Shown here: positions 7,352 through 14,003 of the stretch, in pieces
How the letters are laid out: every line of letters begins with the position of its first letter
How positions within the stretch are numbered: the first letter of the stretch is position 1
Assembly: GCA_937897215.1 (NCBI GenBank)
Contig: CALCBQ010000139.1
Location: 1 to 14,003 of the forward strand
DNA: 14,003 nucleotides
Direction of reading: 5' to 3'
DNA from: an uncultured Clostridia bacterium
GTDB lineage: Bacteria > Bacillota > Clostridia > Oscillospirales > Acutalibacteraceae
The notes under the pieces: generated by a model
Told to the model about the DNA's origin: nothing
What the model saw: the letters and a program-made list of their open reading frames with translations, nothing else
Databases searched by the model: none
Translations under genes and position numbers: made by a program

Positions 7352-8458
7352 ATGGCAACAGATTTCAATATTGATAATATTTGTAACCTTTTCAATCTTA
7401 AAGGCGAATTTATTGGATATAAGAGAAATACAAATGGTCATATCAACAGTACTTTTATTCTGACTTTCAATGAAGATGGTAGTATTAAAAAATATGTTCT
7501 TCAGAGAATCAGCACTGAAATATTCAAAAATCCTGAAGGTCTTATGAACAATATTGTTGGTATTACAAAACATGTTCGCAAAAAGAATGATGATATGAAC
7601 ACACCTTGGGCTGACCGTTGCACACTGACATTTCTCCCCACAAAAGACGGCAAATATTTTTATCTTGATGAAGAAAACAGTTGTTGGCGTGTTTATGAAT
7701 TTATCGATGATGTTTACACTTGCAACACCATAGAAAACTCAAACGATTTCTATAATGCTGGTGTGGCATTCGGCGAATTTCAGAATCTTTTAGCAGATTA
7801 TGACAGTAGCACACTTGTTGAAACAATCCCGAACTTTCATAATACAGTTTCACGATTTGCAGATTTTATGAAGGCCGTTGACGAAAACAAATCAGGACGC
7901 CTTGATAATGTTAAAGACGAAGTCCAGTTTGCTATTGCAAGAGAAAGCGATACACACATTCTTGTGGATTTGATTGCCGATGGCAAATTACCACTTCGTG
8001 TTACACATAATGATACAAAACTCAACAACATTCTTTTTGATAATACAACGAATAAGGGAATTTGCATTATTGACCTTGATACTGTTATGCCGGGGCTTTC
8101 ACTTTATGATTTTGGCGACAGTATCCGTTTTGGAGCAAACACCGCATCAGAAGACGAGAAAGATGTTTCAAAGGTTAGTTTGAGTCTTGAACTTTACGAA
8201 GCGTATGTCAAGGGTTATCTAAGCAGTGCAAAAGATGCGCTTACAGACCTTGAAAAAGAGTTGCTTCCATTCGGTGCAAAACTTATGACATATGAATGCG
8301 GAATCCGTTTTCTTATGGACTATCTTAACGGAGATGTTTATTTCCATACAGATTATGACGACCATAATCTTGTTCGCGCCCGCACACAGTTTGCACTTGT
8401 TGCAGATATGGAAAAGAAAATGGAACAGATGAAAGAAATTACAAAAAAATATAGCTAA
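7352..8458 (+). CDS. nahK: N-acetylhexosamine 1-kinase (NahK)-like aminoglycoside phosphotransferase-fold kinase
   Basis: It is likely a cytoplasmic, ATP-dependent anomeric kinase. It resembles bifidobacterial NahK (LnpB), which phosphorylates GlcNAc or GalNAc at C1. It has 368 residues, about the NahK length. The N-lobe includes GHINSTFIL (29-37) and YVLQRIS (48-54), then WRVYEFIDD (112-120) and AFGEFQNLLADYD (139-151). The catalytic region is LRVTHNDTKLNNILFD (215-230, D221 the likely base), IIDLDTVMPG (239-248, metal site) and DFGDSIRFGANTASEDEKD (253-271). These blocks agree with NahK far better than with antibiotic kinases. GGGAG lies 8 nt before the ATG. It is a single-gene transcript, with its own promoter and terminator. 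No galacto-N-biose phosphorylase or transporter is nearby, so the exact sugar is uncertain. Confidence 0.82.
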   Translation: MATDFNIDNICNLFNLKGEFIGYKRNTNGHINSTFILTFNEDGSIKKYVLQRISTEIFKNPEGLMNNIVGITKHVRKKNDDMNTPWADRCTLTFLPTKDGKYFYLDEENSCWRVYEFIDDVYTCNTIENSNDFYNAGVAFGEFQNLLADYDSSTLVETIPNFHNTVSRFADFMKAVDENKSGRLDNVKDEVQFAIARESDTHILVDLIADGKLPLRVTHNDTKLNNILFDNTTNKGICIIDLDTVMPGLSLYDFGDSIRFGANTASEDEKDVSKVSLSLELYEAYVKGYLSSAKDALTDLEKELLPFGAKLMTYECGIRFLMDYLNGDVYFHTDYDDHNLVRARTQFALVADMEKKMEQMKEITKKYS

Positions 8459-8464
8459 ATGACA

Positions 8465-8497
8465 AAAAGCACTTAACCAAAAAGGTTAAGTGCTTTT
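8465..8497. terminator. Bidirectional intrinsic terminator
   Basis: AAAAGCACTTAACC (8465-8478) and GGTTAAGTGCTTTT (8484-8497) form a perfect 14-bp stem with an AAAAA loop. The stem ends in T runs on both strands. It lies 6 nt after the kinase stop on the plus strand and 10 nt after the end of the M56 gene on the minus strand, so it can end both convergent transcripts. Confidence 0.92.
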
Positions 8498-8507
8498 CAT
8501 ATTGCAG

Positions 8508-10652
8508 TTATTCGAATACTGCACCATTGGACAGACAAGGTTCTTCTTTCCCATCAGTTGAATACTTATATGATGGCAATGGAGACGATTGAAACGCATC
8601 AAGAATCAGTTTGTCGCCATCTTTTTTGAATGTATATGTGTTTTTACCATCATCAGTTTTCATAATAATATATTCGTCATATTCTTCATAAGTCCCACTT
8701 GGCAAGTAACTGCTGAATAACGAATATGAAAACGAGAATCTTTTTGTTTCAGTGTTCAATGAAATTTTCGCAAAATCATTTCTTCCTTGATGAGAATATT
8801 CAAGTATTTCAATGTAAGGATTTGCTCCACCAACCTCACTAGCCGTGGCATTTTTGCCAACAAGATATAACCACCTTATTAAAGAGTCATCTTTATTGGC
8901 AGGATTTATGTTGTTATAATTATACATTCCTTGTGCCATAAAATATTTGCCATCATTTTGCTCCAGCAACATAAAAAGAATGGAAATATCATCTTCACCG
9001 TTATTCACTTTTAATTGCCAAGCATTTTTATTGTTGTTTCTGATTTGAGAACAAGAATAACCCTCACTCCAATCTGCTGAAGCAAATCTTGAGTCCCAAT
9101 TTTCAATATTAAGAGTGATTTTCTCGAATGTTCCTCTTTCAAAAAGCAACCCATTACCATAAACGGTGGTAAGTTTCATCTCTTTTGTTACATAAAATGT
9201 TGGGGCAATGTCAGCAGTCTGAACGAATGAGAACACACCACTTTCACAAATAAGCTCAAGTGGTATATATGCATCACTATCTGCATTTATACCTTCCAAC
9301 TCAAACTCAATCCATACCTTATAGTTTTTCCGAGGATTTTCATCAAAGCTAAAGTCTGTCTCGAATCTGTATTTGCCCATTTTAAACTCTTCATAACCGT
9401 TATAACCGTATTTGTGGGTTGTTGTATCTTGCGAATTTAACGAATATCCAAGCAAGTTCCACACATAACCTTCAGGCAATTTATACTCAACCCACTCGTT
9501 ACCGTCTTTTCGGTAAATAAAACTAGGTTCGCCAAACATTGCCGGTTTGTCAGTCTGATTTTCCCAAAGCAGCTCAATATACCTTGCATCCCCTGACATA
9601 GAAATTGTTATTGGTTCTATTGATACTCCCTCATATTCAGAGCCGGTTATTACATTTTTTATGCCATATTTGTTGTTTTCAAGATACTCTTTTGGTGTGT
9701 CAACAGGACCAACACTAGTCTTGGGGTTAGTCATAAAACAAATCACAATTGCAATAACTGAAATAATTGCAACGACAATCACCCAAAATGCTGGCTTTTT
9801 ATAATTAAGCACAGATTTTATTCTGCCTTTTACACCTGTTTCACCAAATGCAAGAGGACAAGCAGAAACCATTTTTCGCGACACACTGCAATTTATAAGT
9901 GCTTCAGAATAGGACTTTTTAATTTCTGACCCCATTTGCTTAATAACTTTTTCATCACAAGCCAATTCAATATCACGGCAAAGAAGAGTGTATGCTACCC
10001 AAAGCACAGGATTAAACCAATAGACCGTTAAAAGTGTAAATCCCAATGGTTTCCACAAATGGTCGCCTCGTTTGATATGTGCTTTTTCGTGTGCAATTAC
10101 AAATTTCAAATCTTCATCATTCATTGATGATGGTATAAAAATTCTAGGCTTAACAACACCTAAAATAAATGGTGTTGAAATGTTATCGCAAATCCATATA
10201 TTTTCTTTAAGAGGTGTTGCCTCTTTCACTTTTTTAACAATTCGCAAATAACTGATAATAGTATATAAAAGCATTACTGCCATACCAATTATCCAAGCCA
10301 TTGTAACTATACTCATAAAACTACTACCAGCATCTGTAGAAACTGTTACACCTTCATAATAATGGTCGCCAAGATATTCATTTATAGAATTATCAACCAT
10401 TTCTATTCCTGAAGATATTCTAAAAGTATTTCCGGTCATTATTGTTTGGGGTACAGTTTCGGTACTTGGAATCATACTCAATACACTTTCAATTGAGAAT
10501 GGACACACAAGGCGAAATGCAACTAATCCCCACATAACCACACGAAGTGATTTTGGTGCTTTTTTGAAAACGAATCTGAAAATCAAAATCGCAAGCACGA
10601 GCCAAGAAGCAGTTAAACTCATATTAAAAAGTTCAAGAAATAAATTTTCCAT
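8508..10652 (-). CDS. BlaR1/MecR1-like M56 family membrane metalloprotease with a novel extracytoplasmic C-terminal region
   Basis: This is probably a membrane sensor-protease that inactivates the partner BlaI-type repressor when a signal arrives. From the ATG at 10652 it has 714 residues. Membrane segments lie at about 13-29, 36-52, 111-136, 200-224 and 287-308. The M56 zinc motif HEKAHIKRGDHLW is at 188-200, with ELACDE (229-234) the likely third-ligand region. The outer part (about 310-714) has no penicillin-binding SxxK/SxN/KTG pattern that I can see. It contains an Ig-like stretch (about 345-455, with IELLWENQTDKPAMFGEP) and a beta-rich end (639-714) with GTYEEYDEYIIMKTDDG. A TTG at 10658 would add two residues but lies only 1 nt from the SD; GGAGG is 7 nt before the ATG. 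It begins 2 nt after the repressor stop. The ligand is unknown. Confidence 0.87.
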   Translation of the reverse strand: MENLFLELFNMSLTASWLVLAILIFRFVFKKAPKSLRVVMWGLVAFRLVCPFSIESVLSMIPSTETVPQTIMTGNTFRISSGIEMVDNSINEYLGDHYYEGVTVSTDAGSSFMSIVTMAWIIGMAVMLLYTIISYLRIVKKVKEATPLKENIWICDNISTPFILGVVKPRIFIPSSMNDEDLKFVIAHEKAHIKRGDHLWKPLGFTLLTVYWFNPVLWVAYTLLCRDIELACDEKVIKQMGSEIKKSYSEALINCSVSRKMVSACPLAFGETGVKGRIKSVLNYKKPAFWVIVVAIISVIAIVICFMTNPKTSVGPVDTPKEYLENNKYGIKNVITGSEYEGVSIEPITISMSGDARYIELLWENQTDKPAMFGEPSFIYRKDGNEWVEYKLPEGYVWNLLGYSLNSQDTTTHKYGYNGYEEFKMGKYRFETDFSFDENPRKNYKVWIEFELEGINADSDAYIPLELICESGVFSFVQTADIAPTFYVTKEMKLTTVYGNGLLFERGTFEKITLNIENWDSRFASADWSEGYSCSQIRNNNKNAWQLKVNNGEDDISILFMLLEQNDGKYFMAQGMYNYNNINPANKDDSLIRWLYLVGKNATASEVGGANPYIEILEYSHQGRNDFAKISLNTETKRFSFSYSLFSSYLPSGTYEEYDEYIIMKTDDGKNTYTFKKDGDKLILDAFQSSPLPSYKYSTDGKEEPCLSNGAVFE

Positions 10653-10654
10653 AA

Positions 10655-11017
10655 TCAACCCTCCTCGTATTCATCTACAATACGGCGAAGTTCTGCAATT
10701 TCCTCCGGTTTTAAACTTTTTCTTGACGTGAACGCAGCTAGAAAAGCAGGTAACGAGCCACTGAAAGTTTCTTCAACAAATTTTTCACTTTGCATCGAAT
10801 AGAACTCATCACGCAAAATCAACGGAATAACTACAGAATTATCGTTTTTGAAAAGTCCTCGTTCAGACAGTCTTTTAAGCACAGTATATGTGGTAGTTCT
10901 CTTCCACTTCAACTCTTTTTCGCAGATTTTCACTAATTCTGCAGTTGAAATTGGAGCATTACTCCAAATAATATCAGCAAAACGGGCTTCAACTACACCT
11001 AATTTCATTTCATTCAT
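10655..11017 (-). CDS. BlaI/MecI/CopY family transcriptional repressor
   Basis: This is a dimeric winged-helix repressor. It has 120 residues, typical of BlaI/MecI. The N-terminal DNA-binding domain (about 1-70) includes DIIWSNAPISTAELVKICEK (15-34) and the recognition-helix region WKRTTTYTVLKRLSERGLF (38-56). The C-terminal helical half (about 72-120) would form the dimer and carry the cleavage site in related proteins. The ATG at 11017 has GGAGG 8 nt upstream. The 3' end supplies the SD of the M56 gene, so the two are translationally linked. Two TACA/TGTA-type palindromes on its promoter imply autorepression. The regulated genes beyond this operon are not visible; no beta-lactamase or copper ATPase is in the window. 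Confidence 0.95.
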   Translation of the reverse strand: MNEMKLGVVEARFADIIWSNAPISTAELVKICEKELKWKRTTTYTVLKRLSERGLFKNDNSVVIPLILRDEFYSMQSEKFVEETFSGSLPAFLAAFTSRKSLKPEEIAELRRIVDEYEEG

Positions 11018-11033
11018 ACAAAGCTCCTCCCTT

Positions 11034-11050
11034 GTCTACATCTTGTCGTC
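11034..11050. promoter_or_regulatory. Second BlaI-type operator (imperfect)
   Basis: GTCTACA-TCT-TGTCGTC keeps one perfect half-site and matches the other in 5 of 7 bases. Its centre is 24 bp from that of the stronger site at 11058-11074. It lies over the predicted transcription start and early leader of the repressor gene, 17 nt before the ATG. The helical phasing (just over two turns) would put two dimers on nearly the same face of the DNA. Confidence 0.6.
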
Positions 11051-11056
11051 AACTTC

Positions 11057-11085
11057 AGTCTACACTATGTAGACATATTTGTCAA
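11057..11085 (-). promoter_or_regulatory. Sigma-A type promoter of the BlaI-M56 operon
   Basis: The -35 box is a perfect TTGACA (11085-11080) and the -10 box is TAGACT (11062-11057), with 17 nt between them. Transcription would begin near 11050. The spacer and -10 box are occupied by the palindromic operator at 11058-11074, an arrangement expected for a repressor that blocks RNA polymerase. Confidence 0.72.
11058..11074. promoter_or_regulatory. Primary BlaI-type operator
   Basis: GTCTACA-CTA-TGTAGAC is a palindrome with two perfect 7-bp arms and a 3-bp centre. It contains the TACA...TGTA core characteristic of BlaI/MecI/CopY operators. It lies across the spacer and -10 box of the repressor promoter. 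Binding by the adjacent BlaI-type protein is inferred from position and family. Confidence 0.82.
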
Positions 11086-11099
11086 GAGATTTTTATAAC

Positions 11100-11125
11100 A
11101 AAAAAGGTGGGAACTTTGTCCCACC
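11100..11125 (-). terminator. Intrinsic terminator after the zinc-ribbon gene
   Basis: On the minus strand GGTGGGA (11125-11119), a 6-nt loop and TCCCACC (11112-11106) form a 7-bp GC-rich stem followed at once by a T6 run (11105-11100). It begins 7 nt after the stop codon at 11133 and ends about 15 bp before the -35 box of the BlaI operon, insulating that promoter from read-through. Confidence 0.88.
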
Positions 11126-11132
11126 ATATCGT

Positions 11133-12098
11133 TTAATATGTAATTGTATAATCTTTTTCAAATGACATTTCCATTGATGCTTCAGACTTACCAATTACTA
11201 CATTAAGTTTCATTGGTGTCATATAGTTTGCGTGTACCATTCTGTTAGTTGACTTTTCAAACTTTGCTACAACTACACAATCATAGTATTCTGTTGTAAA
11301 ATCGTCAACAATGCCTTCAGCCTTTGCTTCAACCTCTTCTGCCTCAACAACATCAAACATCGCACCAGTACCCTTACCTATAACAGGGTTTTTCTGGTCT
11401 TTAACTTTAATGGTAATTATATAATAATTGCCTTCTTCTTTACAAGATGCTGATTCAACATCATTAACTGTAATACAGCTTACATAACTCTGTTTTGGCA
11501 CTTGGAAATTTTCAACAATTTCTTCACGGGTTGTAAATTCCATTGGCTCAGTATCGTCAGCCATAATTTCTTCTATGTCAATTACTTTTGTCAAGTACAT
11601 AAGTGCAGTTGGTGCATCAATTTCACCAACCTCACGGTCTTCATAATTCTTAACAACTTTCTTTGCTTCAGTTTTTACTCTGTTAGCATTTTTGTTGAAG
11701 TATGTAACGATTTCTTCTGTTGTATCCATTACATTTGGGTCATCTTTTGAAGAATCATCATTCTTTTTAGTTGTGTTTTCTTCATCGACAACGCCGTTAT
11801 TTGTTGTGCCTTCTTCTGAACCTGCTAAGGTTGTACTTTCAGTGGTGCTTTCTGTTGTTGTAGTATCGTCATCTTTATCTGGCTTTGGAATAATCAGCAC
11901 AACAATCGCAACTACAATAGCAAGAAAAACTGAAAGTATTGTAATAATTATTGATTTAGTTTTATCTTTTTTCTGTTTTGCAGATAATTCAACTGCTTTT
12001 GCCTCTGCCACATCACTACTATAAAGTGGCTGATTACAATATGCACACACAGTTGCATATTCGTTCATATTTTCTTTTTTACAATTTGGACAAATCAT
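11133..12098 (-). CDS. Zinc-ribbon, single-pass membrane protein of unknown function
   Basis: I do not recognise a specific function. The 321-residue product has an N-terminal cytoplasmic zinc ribbon with CPNC (C3, C6) and CAYC (C18, C21), then a lysine-rich stretch. One hydrophobic membrane segment follows (about 49-70). A low-complexity Thr/Ser/Asp/Glu linker (about 73-120) leads to a folded outer region (about 125-321). That region starts with a charged helix (TEEIVTYFNKNANRVKTEAK, 127-146) and continues with beta-rich sequence ending in YTITY. This layout, zinc ribbon, TM, T-rich linker and extracellular domain, is common among uncharacterised clostridial surface proteins. The ATG at 12098 is preceded by GGGG-rich sequence; the best SD is uncertain. 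It is followed by its own terminator. Upstream lies the hairpin array, and no clear promoter was found there. Confidence 0.85.
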   Translation of the reverse strand: MICPNCKKENMNEYATVCAYCNQPLYSSDVAEAKAVELSAKQKKDKTKSIIITILSVFLAIVVAIVVLIIPKPDKDDDTTTTESTTESTTLAGSEEGTTNNGVVDEENTTKKNDDSSKDDPNVMDTTEEIVTYFNKNANRVKTEAKKVVKNYEDREVGEIDAPTALMYLTKVIDIEEIMADDTEPMEFTTREEIVENFQVPKQSYVSCITVNDVESASCKEEGNYYIITIKVKDQKNPVIGKGTGAMFDVVEAEEVEAKAEGIVDDFTTEYYDCVVVAKFEKSTNRMVHANYMTPMKLNVVIGKSEASMEMSFEKDYTITY

Positions 12099-12120
12099 AT
12101 CCCCATACCCCTTTTATTAA

Positions 12121-12275
12121 TGCACCTAGGTGCAAATCATGTGATTTATCACAATTCATGATGAAATCAACTCATGCAAACTTGTTTGCAATTCATTTTA
12201 TAGTGATTTGCTACGCATGAATTGACTACGTCATGATTTCTCGCTTTGCTCCATGAATTGAATTTTACAAATTCA
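12121..12275. repeat. Symmetric array of short TG...CA hairpins (MITE-like or structured intergenic element)
   Basis: Eight short inverted repeats follow each other. On the plus strand they are: TGCACCTAGGTGCA (12121-12134), TGTGAT-TT-ATCACA (12140-12153), TGAT-GAA-ATCA (12159-12169), TGCAAAC-TT-GTTTGCA (12175-12190), TGC-TAC-GCA (12209-12217), TGAC-TAC-GTCA (12223-12233), a decayed one at 12239-12253, and TGAATTT-TAC-AAATTCA (12259-12275). Intact ones start TG and end CA. The linkers are all 5 nt: AATCA, ATTCA, ACTCA, ATTCA on the left, then TGATT, TGAAT, TGATT, TGAAT on the right, with TTTTATAG (12196-12203) between. Left and right linkers are near reverse complements, so the whole element can fold as a branched structure. 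It fills most of the gap between the serine dehydratase stop and the zinc-ribbon gene. No coding potential was credited to it. Confidence 0.8.
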
Positions 12276-12282
12276 TTGAACA

Positions 12283-13518
12283 TTATATATTCAGCGTTGC
12301 AAGACCACCCTCACTTGTCTCGCGATATGCTGCGTGAATATCAAGGCCTGTTTTTCTCATTGTTTCAATTACGTTATCAAGAGAAATTTTTCTTGTTTCG
12401 CTTAAGAAACTTGCAAGATTTACTGCATTGATTGCTCGCATTGCTGCAACAGCATTACGCTCAATACAAGGAATCTGCACAAGGCCACAAATTGGGTCAC
12501 AAGTAAGACCTAAATGATGCTCAATGGCGATTTCAGCAGCATATTCAATCTTGCCTCTTTTAAGACCGAACAACTCGCCTAATGCTGCTGATGCCATAGC
12601 ACAAGCCGTACCAATTTCTGCCTGACAGCCACACTCTGCGCCTGAAATTGACGCGTTTGTTTTTACAAGATTACCTATAAGTCCACCTGTTGCAAGTGCT
12701 TGTAAAATCTGACGGTCAGTATAGCCATGTTTGAGTTGCATATAGTAAAGCACTGCAGGCAACACACCTGATGCACCACAGGTTGGTGCAGTAACTATTG
12801 TGTGACCTGACGCATTCTGCTCACTTACTGCAAAAGCGTATGAACACACTTCACGGTTTTCACGAGTTTCGGCACTTTCGCCGATATGCTCCATATTATA
12901 TAAATATTTTGCTTTTTTCTGCACTTCAAGACCACCGGGAAGAATACCTTCGTCTTCAATACCACGCTCAATGGCATCCTTCATTGTCTGCCATACTTTT
13001 GCAAGGTAATCCCAGATGTATTCGCCCTCAACCTCATCAACATATTGCCAAAGACGATATTTTTTCTCTTTGCAATACGCTTTAATATCAGAAAAAGTGC
13101 TTAATTCATAGACGATTGGCTCTTTTGCAGAAGTTGAGCCTTCAAACTCGATTCTGCCACCACCAACGCTGAAAACTCGCGCAAAATCAACTTGTTCGCC
13201 GTTTTTATATGCGAACAATTCCATTGTGTTAGGATGTCCGATATCTGTTTTGTCATAATCGAACTCAACCTTGGTTAGAATCGGTGCTAATGTATTGATT
13301 ATAACTGAATCTGTACAATGCCCCTTACCTGTTTTCGCAAGTGAGCCATACAGAATCACTTTGAATTCGTCAGCATCTGTATTCTTCTCTTTGAAAATTA
13401 CACACGCTTTTTCTGGCCCCATTGTGTGTGAACTTGACGGCCCACACCCAATTCTATAAAGCTGATTTAACGATTCCATACCAGACTGTATAGAATTTTT
13501 GAAATTGTTTTCACTCAT
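12283..13518 (-). CDS. sdaA: L-serine ammonia-lyase (L-serine dehydratase), iron-sulfur dependent, single chain
   Basis: This cytoplasmic enzyme deaminates L-serine to pyruvate and ammonia using an oxygen-sensitive [4Fe-4S] cluster. It has 411 residues, with beta and alpha domains fused in one chain, a little shorter than E. coli SdaA. The beta part carries GPSSSHTMGPEKA (26-38), GSLAKTGKGHCTD (58-70) and SVGGGRIEFEG (117-127). The alpha part (about 180-411) carries APTCGASGVLPAVLYY (244-259), NASISGAECGCQAEIGTACA (288-307) and TCDPICGLVQIPCIERNA (339-356). C298, C340 and C351 are the likely cluster ligands. C296 and C344 are extra nearby cysteines, C344 lying where Gly or another small residue is more usual. 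The ATG at 13518 has AAAGG about 10 nt upstream and lies 23 nt after the rfbB-type gene, so the two may be co-transcribed. No strong terminator follows. Confidence 0.95.
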   Translation of the reverse strand: MSENNFKNSIQSGMESLNQLYRIGCGPSSSHTMGPEKACVIFKEKNTDADEFKVILYGSLAKTGKGHCTDSVIINTLAPILTKVEFDYDKTDIGHPNTMELFAYKNGEQVDFARVFSVGGGRIEFEGSTSAKEPIVYELSTFSDIKAYCKEKKYRLWQYVDEVEGEYIWDYLAKVWQTMKDAIERGIEDEGILPGGLEVQKKAKYLYNMEHIGESAETRENREVCSYAFAVSEQNASGHTIVTAPTCGASGVLPAVLYYMQLKHGYTDRQILQALATGGLIGNLVKTNASISGAECGCQAEIGTACAMASAALGELFGLKRGKIEYAAEIAIEHHLGLTCDPICGLVQIPCIERNAVAAMRAINAVNLASFLSETRKISLDNVIETMRKTGLDIHAAYRETSEGGLATLNI

Positions 13519-13541
13519 TATAACTTTACCTTTAAATTAAG

Positions 13542-14003
13542 TTATCTATTAGAATACATTTTTTCATAGTAATTCTGATACTCGCCGCTGATAATAGTTT
13601 CCCACCACTCACGATTATCAAGATACCACTGAATTGTTTTCTGAATACCGTCTGCAAATTTTGTTTCCGGCAACCAACCAAGTTCACTGTGAATCTTTGT
13701 TGGGTCAATAGCATAACGCATATCATGACCTTTACGGTCGGTAACATAAGTGATAAGTGATTCCGGCTTGTCAAGTGCTTTACAGATAATCTTAACAATG
13801 TCGATGTTCTTCATTTCGTTGTGTCCGCCAATATTATAAACCTCGCCTACTCTACCCTTATGAATGATAAGGTCGATTGCTTTACAATGGTCTTCAACAT
13901 AGAGCCAGTCGCGAACATTAAGTCCTTCACCATAAACAGGAAGTGGCTTATCGTTGAGGGCGTTAGCAATCATAAGTGGAATAAGTTTTTCCGGAAAATG
14001 GTA
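13542..14003 (-). CDS. rfbB: dTDP-glucose 4,6-dehydratase, C-terminal part (truncated by window edge)
   Basis: This NAD-dependent SDR-family enzyme converts dTDP-glucose to dTDP-4-keto-6-deoxyglucose for dTDP-rhamnose and other surface sugars. Only the last 153 residues are in the window; the frame is open through base 14003, so it starts outside and the internal ATG at 13973 is not the true start. The fragment begins [16 protein letters not shown], the conserved stretch after the catalytic half. It continues with [50 protein letters not shown] and [12 protein letters not shown], all characteristic of RfbB/RmlB. The Rossmann NAD-binding GxxGxxG and the active-site YxxxK are beyond the edge. 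The rest of the rhamnose pathway is not visible here. Confidence 0.94.
   Translation of the reverse strand, partial: YHFPEKLIPLMIANALNDKPLPVYGEGLNVRDWLYVEDHCKAIDLIIHKGRVGEVYNIGGHNEMKNIDIVKIICKALDKPESLITYVTDRKGHDMRYAIDPTKIHSELGWLPETKFADGIQKTIQWYLDNREWWETIISGEYQNYYEKMYSNR

Noticed and set aside
10656..10658. TTG start for the M56 gene, adding two residues
   Set aside because: It would sit only 1 nt after the GGAGG; the ATG at 10652 has a normal 7-nt spacing.
8508..11017. Beta-lactam resistance operon
   Set aside because: Only the regulator pair is present; no beta-lactamase, PBP2a or penicillin-binding sensor motif is visible.
12121..12275. CRISPR array
   Set aside because: Stems differ in sequence and only 5-nt linkers recur; there are no identical 25-40 bp repeats with unique spacers and no cas genes.
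13532..13798. 88-codon minus-strand frame inside the rfbB-type gene
   Set aside because: It overlaps the conserved RfbB C-terminal frame in another phase and resembles no family.

Overview
This window looks like chromosomal DNA from a low-GC Gram-positive anaerobe of the class Clostridia. The closest-looking gene styles are those of gut Oscillospiraceae/Ruminococcaceae-type lineages, but that taxonomic guess is inference. The evidence is AT-rich coding, a PolC-type replicative polymerase, the methylerythritol-phosphate (MEP) isoprenoid pathway, a single-chain Fe-S L-serine dehydratase, a BlaI/M56 pair and Bacillus-like promoters and Shine-Dalgarno (SD) sites. There are no rRNA, tRNA, IS, phage or CRISPR features. 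Twelve of the thirteen genes lie on the minus strand.

Region 1 (1-7153, minus strand) is one long housekeeping operon read from right to left: pyrH, frr, uppS, cdsA, dxr, rseP, ispG, polC (cut by the window edge). Gaps are short (1-nt overlap to 51 nt). It joins UMP phosphorylation, ribosome recycling, undecaprenyl carrier synthesis, CDP-diacylglycerol synthesis, two MEP-pathway steps, a site-2 membrane protease and DNA replication. Its promoter can be read in front of pyrH and is bracketed by two copies of a GGTAAyTGTTTAAAA box. The frr-uppS gap holds a perfect 11-bp GC-rich hairpin, and uppS has no visible SD.

Region 2 (7154-8507) is a divergent intergenic region with a near-consensus plus-strand promoter, a single NahK-type sugar 1-kinase gene, and a strong bidirectional terminator shared with the next operon.

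Region 3 (8508-11125, minus strand) is a two-gene BlaI-type repressor plus BlaR1-like M56 membrane metalloprotease operon. Two 17-bp GTCTACA-N3-TGTAGAC-type operators lie on its promoter. No beta-lactamase and no penicillin-binding domain are present, so the signal it senses is unknown.

Region 4 (11126-14003, minus strand) holds the end of an rfbB-type dTDP-glucose 4,6-dehydratase, an L-serine dehydratase, and a zinc-ribbon, membrane-anchored protein of unknown function. The last two are separated by a 155-bp array of about eight short hairpins. Each hairpin runs TG...CA (one is decayed), they are spaced by 5-nt linkers, and the linkers switch from ANTCA to TGANT around a central TTTTATAG. 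This array is the most unusual structure in the window.
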